Assembly (NCBI GenBank): GCA_025558095.1
Contig: JAIVFI010000005.1
Location: forward strand, 744,001-808,000
Reading direction: 5' to 3'
Length of the DNA: 64,000 bases
From: Hyaloraphidium curvatum
Lineage: Eukaryota > Monoblepharomycota > Hyaloraphidiomycetes > Hyaloraphidiales > Hyaloraphidiaceae
The notes beneath the pieces are model-generated. The model had not been told where the DNA came from, did no database searches, and was given only the letters and a program-made list of their open reading frames with translations. Positions 42,703 to 52,537 of the stretch are shown in pieces. The translations under genes were made by a program, and so were the position numbers. Position 1 is the first letter of the stretch, and every line of letters begins with the position of its first letter.

Positions 42703-43126
42703 GGCGGCAGATCCGGACCTGAAAACGCGCCGAGGGCGGTCCCGGAGCTTGGGGTGCCAATACTCAGGGGCCCTGTGTCCCTGCGTCCGGAGCGTCCGAA
42801 GCTCCGGATACGGGCGGCCCAGCCGCCAAGCACCGGACGTCATTGGATTCGAAACGCACACAGTGGTGCTTTCGGCAGCCACATGCGAACATACATGAAT
42901 CTCCGTCTTTGAGGCATTTGGGATCGAAACCCTGTTGTTCTGATCTTCCGCAAGACGGCCTGCACAGGCCCGCCCTACAGAGCTAGAAGACGGGCAAAGG
43001 CCTGGAAGCTCCGCCGACAACAGTTCAACAGTGCTGCTGCTCAAACGTCTTTCCAATGTCACAGTATCATTGACAACCCTGCCCTTGACTGCGCGAGCTC
43101 CAGCTGCTGCTCAACCTCCAAGTCGC
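42703..43126. other. Intergenic, no gene seen
   Basis: 424 bp between the propeller gene start and the end of the membrane-family pseudogene. Presumed promoter of the propeller gene; no further feature recognised. Confidence 0.35.
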
Positions 43127-44180
43127 TCATGACGGACACGCAATCTCGAGCGTCAGCACCACGCCCGACGATCTGAGGACCGACCACAGGCCCACGGCGA
43201 TGGTGAACACGGCGATCAGGATCGCCCTGGCGGACCCCCAATTCGCCTCGATCCCCAGCACCTTTGCCCTGGCCTGATCCGCGGCGTACTTTTCCAAAAG
43301 CTCCGCATGCCACGCCAGGCTCTTTGCCGCGCGGGTGCCGGAGAGTCCGTCGGCGGCAGCGCGGGCGAGGAGCGCGGTGGCTTCGCGGGAGGCGCGGCGA
43401 AGGACGGCCGAGGTGCCCGAGACCTGGGCGTTGGCTGCAGCGACGGCGAGCAGTTCGCGGGCAAAGAAGTAGAGGAAGTAGAGGAGCGGGGTGAGCCAGC
43501 AGGCGGGGATGCAAGATCCGGCGACGACGTTGGCGATGGCACCGGCAACGGGGAGCACGACGAACAAAGAGCGCCCAGGAGACGCCGAGAACCGCGAATC
43601 GCTTCGTGCGATAGGCCGCGAGACGGTCGCAGAGGTCCTGATAGGGCTCCGTGATCCGCAGTGCGGCTTCCGCGGTCTCGCGGTCGCGATCGGCATCCCA
43701 GAGCGCGGCAAAGTGGCGCCGGAGCATGTCGGCTGCAGTATCCGAAACCGCCCGCACGTGAAGGCGCGCCGCGAAAGTTCCAGGGTAGGCAGCGAGGCAG
43801 AGACCAGCGACAGGCTGGAAAAGACCAGCATGGTTGCGTACGAGACCGCGACCAAGGACGCAAACGTGGCGGGGACCGGCGTCGTCCAGGTGAGGAGCGC
43901 AGGGTGATGAACTGCGTGTAGATGCCAAGAAATTGAAGCAAACACATCAAGGCAAACCGAGAACATACGTCCAGCAGGCGCAGTTGCCCCGAGCGTCTAG
44001 GGAGCCTGCCTGCACAGGTCTCACTGCCGCAGGGGCACGTATCGTCATTGTTCACGTGCCGGATCAGCGGGTGCTTAGACACCTTCCCGGCTTCCACATC
44101 AGGAGCCAGAGCGTCCACGAGCTGGGCCCAACGTGCCATAACCGCGTGAGGGTGACCGCTGAAGTCCTGCTGAGTGGACT
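43127..44180 (-). pseudogene. CPC membrane family copy 2, frameshifted and N-terminally truncated
   Basis: Very close to copy 1 at DNA level, but broken. It begins inside the family at QDFSGHPHAVMARWAQLV (about residue 145 of copy 1), so the first membrane spans are missing. It keeps CPCGSETCAGRLPRRSG and IYTQFITLRS, then shifts frame near 43900; WTTPVPATFASL continues in another frame; a second shift occurs near 43765 (LHVRAVSDTAADMLRRHF), and a third near 43565, where several residues (GF) are deleted before VVLPVAGAIANVV. The 3' third (VAAANAQVSGTSAVLRR to LEIACPS) is intact and almost identical to copy 1. Confidence 0.85.
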
Positions 44181-44184
44181 GAAA

Positions 44185-44640
44185 GGGAGGCGGGGAGGTC
44201 GGGGGGGTAGGGCGAGGAGCGGTCGGGGTGGCGCTCGGACAAGGTGGGGAACTTCGAGGCAGTCGTGTGGTGGAGCGGGGAGGGACCGAGGGTGCCCGTG
44301 CTGGGGGCGTTGGGGTCCCCCGAGCAGGTCTGTGAGTCCGAGAGCCGATGGAGGCAGGCAGCGCCCGTCAGTCTTTCTTCCGGCCCAGGCTTCCGCCCAC
44401 GGTAGTCCCACCTTGTCCGTAACGACGCTCGTCGACGGGTCCGACGACGCCGCGGGCATCGGGTTCGTCCCCGCCGGCATCCCCTCGGCGACCGACGCCG
44501 AGCCGCCCGTGTCCTTCTCCCCCTTGATGCGGACCAAGCTGCGGTAAAGGTGAGCGGAAGTACGGCGGAGGCTAACGGTGGGGCCCACGATTCTTTGCTG
44601 GCCTCGCTGGTCGTTGCGTTGCGTTTTGATTGGGGATGAC
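44185..44640 (-). pseudogene. Relic of the small hydrophilic protein gene (paralogue of 51920-52537)
   Basis: In the reverse direction it aligns with 51900-52360: VRIKGEKDTGGSASVAEG and GTNPMPAASSDPSTSVV match the second exon of the intact gene. The start codon is changed to ACG (GCAACGACCAGCGAGGCCAG against GCAATGACCAGC). The acceptor TTTAG is changed to TTTAC. Exon 3 similarity is frameshifted and ends at about 44185, where membrane-family sequence begins directly. Confidence 0.7.
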
Positions 44641-44779
44641 GTGGCGTCGGCGGAACCGACTAACCGGGGCGGTTGGGGCCCCGCGAAAAGAAGAATGCCC
44701 CTGGATGGAACGTATCCGGCCCAACGCTCCAGATTTATCGATTCCGAATGTGCAGAAGCAAGACAACAACGACGCGCCC

Positions 44780-45086
44780 TTATTTGACAGCCACCCATGT
44801 GCCGCTCTCGGCCGACCGCACCCAGTCCCTCGAATCCGGGTACCGGTAGTAGCTGTAGCGAGCGTTGCGCGAGCCGGAGTCACATGTCCTTCTCCGCCGC
44901 GGCATCCGAGCCCTCGTCGTACTTCCGCCCGACCGCGAAACCGCCGATCCACAGCCAGCCGACGAGGCGCCGCACCTCGCGCTCCACGCGGGGGAGCTCG
45001 GCGGCACGGATTCCGAACTCGGAAACGGAGAGCTTGAGCTTCTTGGTGCGGGGGAAGCCGTGGACCGGATATGCGAGTAGGGGCAT
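44780..45086 (-). CDS. Small single-span membrane protein, possibly mitochondrial
   Basis: Two exons (45086-44884, 44852-44780; 31-nt intron GTGACT...ACAG) join to 91 residues: MPLLAYPVHGFPRTKKLKLS, a short hydrophobic segment VRRLVGWLWIGGFAVGRKY, and a polar tail DIYYRYPDSRDWVRSAE. Without splicing the frame stops straight after EKDM. The small size, one weak membrane helix and Tyr/Trp-rich tail are like accessory subunits of mitochondrial complexes, but I do not recognise the family. The intron would be the shortest in the window, so a frameshift is an alternative. Confidence 0.45.
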
Positions 45087-45269
45087 CGCACGTGCTATCC
45101 GGGTCTTGCCGTGGTGGTGAAGAAAGTACACGCATTCATCAACAGCATGCCCGTCTGTCAGTTACCAGACGAGTTATAGGTGGTTTCGACCAGTCCCGGG
45201 CGCTGAGTAAGGGGCGCATCCTTGCGGATCCTCGGCACCACCAACACGGCCGACTGCCTCCCGCCCGAC

Positions 45270-46117
45270 ATGAGCGTAGTCATCACCGGCACCAACAAAG
45301 GAATCGGCCTGCAGCTCGCGGCCGACTACGCCGCCGCCGGCGAGCCCGTCGTGGCGGCGTGCCGCGCGGCATCGGACGCGCTGCTCGCTCTCGGGGTGCA
45401 CGTCGGTGCGTCTCCCGCGCGCTCGACGCGTCCGGCGTGAGGAATTGATCCCGGAGACAGTCGAAGGCGTCGATGTGGGGACGGACGCCGGCGCCCAGGT
45501 GCTCGCGGACGCGTTGGAGGCCAAGGGAGCGCCGGTGAAGCTCCTGGTCTGCAACGCCGGGACCGCGGAGGGGGACACCTTGGAGACGTTCGGCACGGAA
45601 GAGATGCTCCGCGAATACAACGTCAATGCCGTGGGTGCCATGCGCACCGTCAGGGCCGCGCTGCCGCAAATGGGCGAAGGCGGGAAGGTCGCGTTCATCA
45701 CCTCGAGGTTGGCAGACATGCTCGAAGGCCGGCGCGACGGGGCTAAGTAACAACGCGCTTTCCAGGGCCGGATCGATAGGGGACGGACCGTCGGGAGGCA
45801 ACTACGCGTACCGGGCGTCCAAGGCGGCAATGAACATGCTGGGCAGGAACCTCGCATCCGACCTCAAGGCCCGGGCGATCGCGGTCTGCGTCATCCACCC
45901 GGGCATGGCGCAGACCGACCTGCTGCCGGCGCACCTGAAGCACATGGGGATCCCGGTGGAGCGGTCGACGGCGGGGATAAGGAAACAGATCGAGAGGCTG
46001 GACCTGGAGACGACGGGGAACTTCTGGCACTTTGAGTCCGGCGACGTGGGTTGGCGTGTTCTTTTGAAGTGGGACACAGCTGACATACCTGCCTACATCC
46101 AGGTTTTGCCGTGGTGA
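45270..46117 (+). CDS. Short-chain dehydrogenase/reductase (sniffer/C-factor-like)
   Basis: Four exons (45270-45401, 45442-45707, 45766-46035 approx., last codons ending 46117). N-terminal Rossmann motif VVITGTNKGIGLQLA (TGxxxGIG), then LLVCNAGTAEGD (NAG), FITSR, the catalytic YRASK after splicing (RAGSIGDGPSGGNYAYRASKAAMNML), and IHPGMAQTD. The last intron (GTGGGTTGG to CAG) rebuilds FWHFESGDVLPW, the typical end of this SDR subgroup. An ATG 48 nt upstream in the same frame is possible. NAD(P)-dependent oxidoreductase of unknown substrate. Confidence 0.8.
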
Positions 46118-46172
46118 AGAAGCGGTATCTGGGGCGTTGTGCGACAGAGGCGGCATCCCGCTGCCCATTTCT

Positions 46173-47472
46173 TCAAAGCTCGTTGCCTGGTCGGAAGATC
46201 AGCGATCGTGCGAGCCGACCGACGGGCGGGTACGCACCGAGGGTCACCCAGCCGTCGCGGAGGTTGTTCCTGCGGCTGCGGGTGGGGACGTTGGTCAGCA
46301 ATCCGCCGTCGGCAGCGTAAGGCGCCGACGCACCCGAAGATCTCGATGTACTTGCCTGCCCCACCCAAAATGGTCAGTGCCCTCCCCATCCGCGAGCCCG
46401 GGCGACCCACCATTGGGCACCAGCTCCTCGATCATCTCGTACAGCCTGTCCGGCTTCTGGCTCTGCCCCCTCCGCTCGGCGTAGATCACGTCCGACAGGA
46501 TCGAATGCCTCGTCCCCGGCGGGTCCTTCCCCTTCTTCCCGACCAGGCACGTCTCCTTGGCGTGCTGCAGGTAGTACCCGTGCCCCTTTGCCATCCGCCT
46601 GTTGACCGTCTTCTTGATCCAGGTCACGTCGTCGACGAAGGTGTACCCCCAGCGGTCCATGAGGTCGAACGCCTTGGTGTACTTGTTGTTGATGACCCAG
46701 ATGAAGATGAAACCGTCCGTGGAGAGCTTGGCGATGGGGAGCTCCTCGATGCAGGCGTCGGGGAGCTGCTGGTAGCCGATGGCGACGCCGCGGGTCGGTT
46801 GGGCGGAGGTGAGCTGCCAGGGGGGGTCCATGAGGATGACGTCGAACTGGCAGGCCTGGGCGAGTTTCTGAAATCATGTCAGGGCCGTCACGGCGGCACA
46901 ACAGGAGGACAACCCACGTCCCAGTCGAAGGTCATGACGTCGGCGCGGATGGGGACGCACCACTCGGGGACGCGGTAGTCGTCCGGCACGAGACGCTCGC
47001 CCTCTTCCGCGGGGCCCTCGAGCGGGGGCTCCTCGTCGGCTTCCGGCGTGCCGCCCCGCGCCCCCGCCGGCACCTTGCCTTTCAGCCGGCTCCGAATCGC
47101 CCCGACCTCCTCCTCCAGCGCCTCGATCCTCAGCCGCAGCTGGATCTCATCGTCCACCAGCGCCCGCAGCACATTGTCCGACTGCACGAGCTCGTCGTCG
47201 AGCTCGAGGTCCGGGGGCAGCACGGGGAGGGAGGGGGCCGGGGCGCTGCCCTCCGAGAAGTCGTCGCCGCTGCTGTCGCTCCCGCGTGCCTTGCGCTTCC
47301 GGGTCCGCGCAGGCTTCTTTTTGCCGCGTGCCGCCGGGGCCTTTGGCGGCTTCGGGGCATTCCGCGGCTTCGACGACGCGACGGCGGCGCGGACTTTGGC
47401 GAGGTGCGGCCGCCCGCCATCGCCGCCCGCCGACGCGTCGCCGCCCTCCAAATTGTCAGCAGGGCGCTCCAT
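46173..47472 (-). CDS. IME4: MT-A70 RNA adenosine methyltransferase (METTL3/IME4-like)
   Basis: Four exons (47472-46918, 46867-46411, 46355-46334, 46275-46173), 378 residues. The MT-A70 domain has the catalytic DPPW (FDVILMDPPWQL), then GFIFIWVINNKYTKAFDLMDRWGYTFVDDVTWIKKT, HAKETCLVGKKG, QKPDRLYEMIEELVPNG and, after the third splice, IEIFGRRNNLRDGWVTLG. This is the catalytic m6A writer subunit fold acting on mRNA. The N-terminus is Lys/Ser-rich with a coiled coil (DEIQLRLRIEALEEEVGAIRS). Exon 3 is only 22 nt. No CCCH finger is visible, so METTL4- or IME4-type subfamily is unsettled; METTL14-type is unlikely given DPPW. Divergent from the aminotransferase gene, 96 bp between starts. Confidence 0.88.
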
Positions 47473-47568
47473 CGCCGTTTCTGTAAATTCATTCGCGTCG
47501 CCCGCCGCCTCGTCGCCCGAGAGCATCCCGGGCGAAGGCGCGCACGTGCGTCTCAGAACCCCGGTGCG

Positions 47569-48459
47569 ATGGAGCCCGCGGGGGCCCCGGCCCTGCCCGA
47601 TGCGCCGTGCTACCTCAACGGAGAATATCTCCCCGTCAACAAGGCCCAGATCTCCGTGCTGGACAGGGGCTTCATATTCGGCGACGGGATATACGACGTG
47701 GTCCCCGTCTATGCCTGCAAGCTCTTCAGGTTCGACGAGCACATCGCGCGGCTGGAGCGCGGGCTGCGAGAGATACGCATCCCGAACCCGCACACCCGCG
47801 AGGAGTGGCTGGAGCGGTGCCGGAAACTCGTGGCCATGCTGATGGAGCAGAAGGGCGCCGCGGACCAGGTGGTGTACATCCAGGTCACCCGCGGCCCCGC
47901 CCCGCGGGACCACGTGATGCCGGCCCACCCGTCGCCAACCGTCTTCATGATGGCCAACCCAATGCGGCCGCCTTCAGCAGAGATGCGCCAACGGGGCGTC
48001 AGCTGCGTGACGGTGCGCGACTTCCGCTGGGAACGCGGGGACATCAAGAGCGTCAGCCTCCTGGGAAACGTGCTCGCGCGGCAGGTATCGGCCGACGCGG
48101 GCGCCCTCGAGACCATCATGTTCCGTGACGGCTTCCTGACCGAGGCGTCGGGGAGCAACGTGTGGGTCGTTCGCGGCGGAGCGCTCCTCGGCCCGCCAAA
48201 GAGCGCGCACCTGCTCGAGGGCATCCGCGTGGACCTGCTGAGGGAGCTCTGCGGCAGCTGCGGGATCGAGTACCGGCTGCAGCCGGTTTCGGAGGCCGAG
48301 GTGCGCGGCGCGGACGAGGTGCTGGTCAGCTCGGCGACCAAGGAGATCCTGCCCGTCACGACGATAGACGGCGAGCCCGTGGCGGACGGCAAGCCGGGCC
48401 CGGTCTGCGGGAGGCTGTACGAGGCGTACCAGCAGGCCAAGAGATCCATGTCGATCTGA
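47569..48459 (+). CDS. Class IV PLP aminotransferase, D-amino-acid aminotransferase-like
   Basis: Single exon, 296 residues. Class IV features in order: CYLNGEYLPVNKAQISVLDRGFIFGDGIYDVVPVY, RLERGLREIRI, VYIQVTRG, RDFRWERGDIKSVSLLGNVLARQ with the PLP lysine (IKSVSLL), EASGSNVWVV, and VLVSSATKEILPVTTIDG. The pattern is closest to D-alanine/D-amino-acid transaminases of bacteria. It interconverts D-amino acids and 2-oxo acids in the cytosol. No introns and a bacterial look suggest possible transfer. Followed directly by copy A of a 135-bp repeat. Confidence 0.88.
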   Translation: MEPAGAPALPDAPCYLNGEYLPVNKAQISVLDRGFIFGDGIYDVVPVYACKLFRFDEHIARLERGLREIRIPNPHTREEWLERCRKLVAMLMEQKGAADQVVYIQVTRGPAPRDHVMPAHPSPTVFMMANPMRPPSAEMRQRGVSCVTVRDFRWERGDIKSVSLLGNVLARQVSADAGALETIMFRDGFLTEASGSNVWVVRGGALLGPPKSAHLLEGIRVDLLRELCGSCGIEYRLQPVSEAEVRGADEVLVSSATKEILPVTTIDGEPVADGKPGPVCGRLYEAYQQAKRSMSI

Positions 48460-48479
48460 TTGCGCGCAGCGCGCCGACG

Positions 48480-48616
48480 TTCAGGCACCTTTCGAGTGAT
48501 GGTGCCCTTGTAGTGCGCCCCTCATCGTCACTTGGAACACCATGCTGACCGCTTCCCGATCATCGCATCCTATCCATTCACTCCTGGCCCCGAATCGGAG
48601 CGCCTTCGCTGGCGAC
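48480..48616. repeat. Direct repeat, copy A (about 135 bp)
   Basis: TTCAGGCACCTTTCGAGTGA begins copy A; copy B lies at 51613-51746 in the same orientation and starts TTCATGCACC. The two are about 90% identical by eye, including GCGCCCCTCATCGTCACTTG and ACCATGCTGACCGCTTCCCG, and both end near CGCCTTCGCTGGCGAC. Copy A starts 21 bp after the aminotransferase stop. Confidence 0.85.
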
Positions 48617-48800
48617 ACGGAGCTGCCTTTTTCGCGGCCTTCCGAACGAATTGCTTCGTGATCCCTGGAGTTCTCACGTGCTTTGGATGCGCCGGCGGCA
48701 GGTTCCATGATGGTGTATTGGCGATCGGGTCGGAATTTGGGAAGGCAACAAATCTACCCGCAGCCGGCTGGAACCGATTCGCACCCTCGTCATGGCCGCC
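48617..48800. other. Intergenic after repeat A
   Basis: Together with the repeat this makes a 341-bp gene-free stretch between the convergent aminotransferase and SDR genes. Nothing else recognised. Confidence 0.35.
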
Positions 48801-49883
48801 CTACAACTTCGAAATGTACTCATCCAGGGCAAAGTCCTTGACGTACGGGACCATTTTGCCGCCGGAGCCGACGACCGCAAAAGCCTGCCCGCGGATGTGC
48901 TCGTCCTCGATGACGCGCACGTAAGCGTCCACCAGCTTCTCCATCGGCACCCAGCCGCCGAGGCCCTCCACCCAGGGGCCGAACATGGGACTCCGCTCGA
49001 CCTTCTCCGGTGTGTCCTGTGGCGGGTCGGGCGGTTACTGTCGGCGGGCGTTGGGAGCGGCGGGCCATGCTCACGCCTGCGGAAGCATAGATACCGGTGA
49101 ACACCATTCGCCCGCGGCACCGTCCACAAAGAGCTGCATGTTGTTGGTGATGGCAATCTGCCCCGCCTTGGTCGCCGGATCTGGAGGCAGGGTCGATCCG
49201 CGATTGCAAGAGAAGGGAGGATGGAAGCGAGCCGCCGGTGATGAGATACCGTGGGTCAGATCCTGGCTGCCGCTTACATGAGAAGGAAAAGTGGGACTTG
49301 CCGAAAACCTTGCCCGCTCCGAAGATGGCCGCGAACGAAGCGGTGGCGACCAGGGCGCCCGGCATGTCGTTCTTCCACCAGTACGCCGTCGCAAGCCGCA
49401 CCAGGAGGCCGAAGCCGACCAGGTTGCCGTCGATGTCGCGGACCCACCGCGCGTCGTCCTCGCGATCGAGGTCGGCCGGCCCGAGCGGTGTCCCGCGCGC
49501 GGGGTGGAACGACATGATGTCCGACGCAAAGCCGGCATTGGCAACGACCATGTCGACACCGCCGAGCACCCTGATCCCCTCCGCAAACCCCTCCCGGAGC
49601 TCGGACCGGCTGCACACGTCCAGCATGACGAACCCGGCGGCACGGTCGCCGAAGCGGGCCTGCAGCTCCGAGAGGACTTGACGGCCGTGGGCGGCGTTGC
49701 TGGCAACCACGACGCGCGCTCCGAGGGCGAGCAGGCGCTCGGCGACGGCGCGGCCGATGCCCTGCGGAGAGATGGGGTCAGGACCGGCGGGAGCGGGACG
49801 CATCGCGGCGCGGCGGCGCCCGGCCGACGTACATCCGTGCCGCCGGTGACGAAAGCGCGCTTCCCGGCGATTCGGAAGGCCAT
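48801..49883 (-). CDS. Short-chain dehydrogenase/reductase
   Basis: Four exons (49883-49833, 49761-49278, 49180-49095, 49016-48801), 278 residues. The first splice rebuilds the Rossmann motif FVTGGTDGIGRAVAERLLALGARVVVAS. VVANAGFASDIM is the NAG motif. The second splice rebuilds the catalytic YPATK (Y-x3-K) with the preceding TASFAAIFGAGKV. The last splice gives CSPDTPEKVE, like the usual SPG..DTP. The C-terminus GKMVPYVKDF is normal for 15-PGDH-like SDRs. Substrate unknown. Divergent from membrane-family copy 3 (128 bp between starts). Confidence 0.8.
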
Positions 49884-50011
49884 GGCTCGCGTGGTCTGTT
49901 CGCCGCGGGAGCGTTTGCGAGGAAACTGGCGGGGCGAAGGGAAACTGGGGGAGGACCATTCTCCACCGCCGCCGCGGTCAACACCGAAGACGCGTGGACG
50001 CGACCGCGACA

Positions 50012-51570
50012 ATGGAGACTGAGGAGGTGGCCATGACAATGGAGGCCTCGTCTGTCGACGGGCGACCCTCGCCCGAGGAGTTCCTCCTCCTGTTTCCCGT
50101 GTTCCCGGCAACGCCGCCGTCGCTGTCGGATGTTCCTGCGCCGACCGATCCGGCGTCCGAGCTGCGCGCCCTGAAGCCACTCACGCGTGATGCGGTGCTC
50201 GACGGGCTGGGTTCGGTCGGGGCGGGTTTCCTCGCCCTCGCGACGCGTCTGCAGCTTTCCGCAATGAACATTCCCGGCGGCTATGCCATTTTGCGGGGCC
50301 TTTTCTTCGCGGGATTCTACGTTCCCGTGGTGGCTTCCGCGTCCGTCTTTGACACGGGCGCCACATACGGCTCGCGGAACCTCATCGCTAGAACGGTCAT
50401 CTCCACCATCCTCATTTCGACGAACTCGTGGGGAAACGGACTCTTTTTCGCGTACCGGCAAAGCCTCCTCGCCTTCAACTCGGCAACGGCGACGGCACCG
50501 CGCGATCTCTCCTCACTTCCCTCTGCCGGCTTGGTGCGATGGATTGAGGCGACGCACCTTCCGGGCGAGCCACTTCCCCTGCTCTCCCACGTGTCCGGCG
50601 ATGCTCTCTGCCCTTGCGCCCTCACTAGCTGCGCTGGATCGGTGCCGACCGACGCGTCCCGCCTCCGTCTTCTCGAGATGGTGTGCAAATCGATCTTCCT
50701 CGCCTGCAATGTCCTCTTCTGGGGTTTCGTACCAATGTTCTCGCTTCCCGGGCAGTTCTGGACGACGCCTTGGACGGCCGTTTGCGGTGCGCTCTACATC
50801 GTTGCCGGATTCGTGTTCTCCTACTACCCGACCGTCTTGAGGTTCAACGGTTCCCCACCCCTCCTCCAGCTGTCGCGGAGGCTGCAAACCCGGGCTATGT
50901 CCCGCGCCCTGGCCTGCGCGCTGAAGAAGGTGCGGAAGGCGGCCCTGAATGGCGAGGACGCGGTGTTTCCGACCGTCTACATGGAGCTCTCCCGCGTCCT
51001 CACCGGCGTGTGGAAGAGCAGGGTCAACATGTTCAACTTCACGAAGCCGCTGGCCCTCTCCGTCATCTTTACCCTGGTCGCGATGGGTCTGACAATGGTA
51101 TGTTTCGGTGCATGCCTGCATTTGAGTCATTTGCGCACCGTGTGCTGACAAAGGAACCGATCCAGATCATCTCCTCTTGCCTCCCGGTAGCCTATCTCTC
51201 CTACGCCTTCTACATGGCTCTGCTTGCGCTCATCGACCTCGTCAATGTTGCAGCAAGCAACGCCGCCATTTCCTCCACGCTATCGCTGTATCTCGACGCA
51301 CAGAGGGAGCTTCGAGAACTTGTAGACGAAGCCTCGCAGAAAGGCACGCTCACCCCGACGATGCTACAGCGGATCTCCACGCACGATCGCATCCTTGCAT
51401 CCTATCTCGAGGCAGACAGGTACAAAGGAACGTTCTCCGGGTTCGTTGTCGACTACGGGATCGTCAGGACGGTGGTTGTTACCGTGATCACAATTGTGGT
51501 CGGACTCTGGAGCATCCTGCGTGGCTTGGGGGTCAGGCTCAGCGCAGGCGCTATCTGTCCAAGCAGTTGA
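50012..51570 (+). CDS. Multi-pass membrane protein, CPC-family copy 3
   Basis: Two exons (50012-51097, 51166-51570), 496 residues, almost the same length as copy 1. Hydrophobic spans include AILRGLFFAGFYVPVVA, MVCKSIFLACNVLFWGFV, AVCGALYIVAGFVF, ALSVIFTLVAMGLTM, VAYLSYAFYMALLALI and VVVTVITIVVGLWSIL. The loop motif is CPCALTSCAGSVP preceded by LLSHVSGDAL; the end is VGLWSILRGLGVRLSAGAICPS. The intron (phase 0, GTATGT donor) lies just before IISSCLP, and exon 2 is 405 nt, the same as in copy 4. The start could also be the GTG-preceded reading at 49994, but ATG 50012 is simpler. Confidence 0.8.
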
Positions 51571-51612
51571 CTTCTTCCGGCGAATAGAAATACGCCGCGA
51601 CTTGACGAGACA

Positions 51613-51746
51613 TTCATGCACCTTTCGAGTGATTGTGCCCTTGTAGTGCGCCCCTCATCGTCACTTGGAACACCATGCTGACCGCTTCCCGATCATCGCA
51701 TGCTATCCATTCAATCCCGGCCTCGCAAAGCGCCTTCGCTGGCGAC
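51613..51746. repeat. Direct repeat, copy B (about 135 bp)
   Basis: Partner of 48480-48616, same orientation, starting 43 bp after the stop of membrane-family copy 3. The two copies flank a 3-kb segment with the SDR gene and membrane copy 3. Confidence 0.85.
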
Positions 51747-51919
51747 GAGAGTGGATAGCATTGTGGCGGAAGTCCCCATACATGTCCACGTCGGCCGTCC
51801 GGAGCTCTTCATCAATCCATGTTCTCACATCTTCCGAGATGGATCGTTGGAAATCGCTCGCGTGCTCGGTCCAGCGTTGCCGCGAGAAGCCACATCATCC
51901 CCCAACAAGCACCATCGCA
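51747..51919. other. Leader/promoter of the small hydrophilic gene
   Basis: With repeat B this forms a 349-bp gene-free stretch after membrane copy 3. No coding feature recognised. Confidence 0.35.
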
Positions 51920-52537
51920 ATGACCAGCGAAGCCAGCAAAGAATCGTGGGTCCCACCGCCCGCCACCGCCGCACCTCGGCTCACCTTTAGCGCAGCTCCG
52001 TCCGCGTCAAGGGGGAGAAGGACACGGACTGCTCGGCGTCTGTCGCCGAGGCGATGCCGGCGGGGACGAACCCGATGCCCGTCGCGTCGTCGGACCCGTC
52101 GACGAGCGCTGTGGAGGACAAGGTGGGAGCGCGGCGCGGCGTCAGCGGCCCGAGCGTGCCTGACAATGGATGAACGTGCATTGACGCACCTCCCACAGAC
52201 CGGCTCGGGCGATCCCAACGCCCCCGGCACCGGCACCCTCGGCCCCTCCCCCCTCCAAGGCACCGCCGCCTCGCAGTTCCCCACCTTCTCCGAGCGGCAC
52301 CCCGACCGCGCCTCCCCGTACCCGCCCGAGCTCCCGACCTCCAAGGCCTCGGGCGAGCCGGAGCGGGCGCACGTGGAGCACGGTCCCGGGAACCTGGACG
52401 ACGAGGGGAGGAGCGATGATGGGACGATAAGGACGGGGTCGTGGAATCCCAAGGGGAAGGGGAAGGGGGAGGTGGCCGGTGCGGCGAGGGACGAGGACAA
52501 GGCGAACGAGGTGCCGGGGAGGAAGGGGAGCCTCTGA
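51920..52537 (+). CDS. Small hydrophilic, probably disordered protein
   Basis: Three exons (51920-51949, 51991-52122, 52199-52537) join to 166 residues. Exon 2 (VRVKGEKDTDCSASVAEAMP, AGTNPMPVASSDPSTSAVED) is supported by a relic copy at 44185-44640 in which the same frame is conserved. Exon 3 is rich in Gly, Pro, Ser, Asp and Glu (TGSGDPNAPGTGTLGPSPLQ, FPTFSERHPDRASPYPPELP, WNPKGKGKGEVAG) with no hydrophobic core, like stress-type disordered proteins. Not recognised. A 41-nt first intron is shorter than average here. Confidence 0.55.
   Translation: MTSEASKESWVPPPATAAPRLTFSAAPSASRGRRTRTARRLSPRRCRRGRTRCPSRRRTRRRALWRTRWERGAASAARACLTMDERALTHLPQTGSGDPNAPGTGTLGPSPLQGTAASQFPTFSERHPDRASPYPPELPTSKASGEPERAHVEHGPGNLDDEGRSDDGTIRTGSWNPKGKGKGEVAGAARDEDKANEVPGRKGSL

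Noticed and set aside
45090-45125. GTCTTGCCGTGGTGGTGAAG resembling the SDR 3' end at 46100 (GTTTTGCCGTGGTGAAGAAG)
   Set aside because: Only about 20-25 bp similar, inside the leader of a plausible minus-strand gene; may be coincidence, too short to call a duplication.
45747-45765. A 19-nt GT-AG segment in the SDR gene that would be an ultra-short intron
   Set aside because: A donor 39 bp upstream (GTTGGC at 45708) gives an ordinary 58-nt intron and rebuilds the conserved SRAGSIGDGPSGG..YAYRASK sequence.
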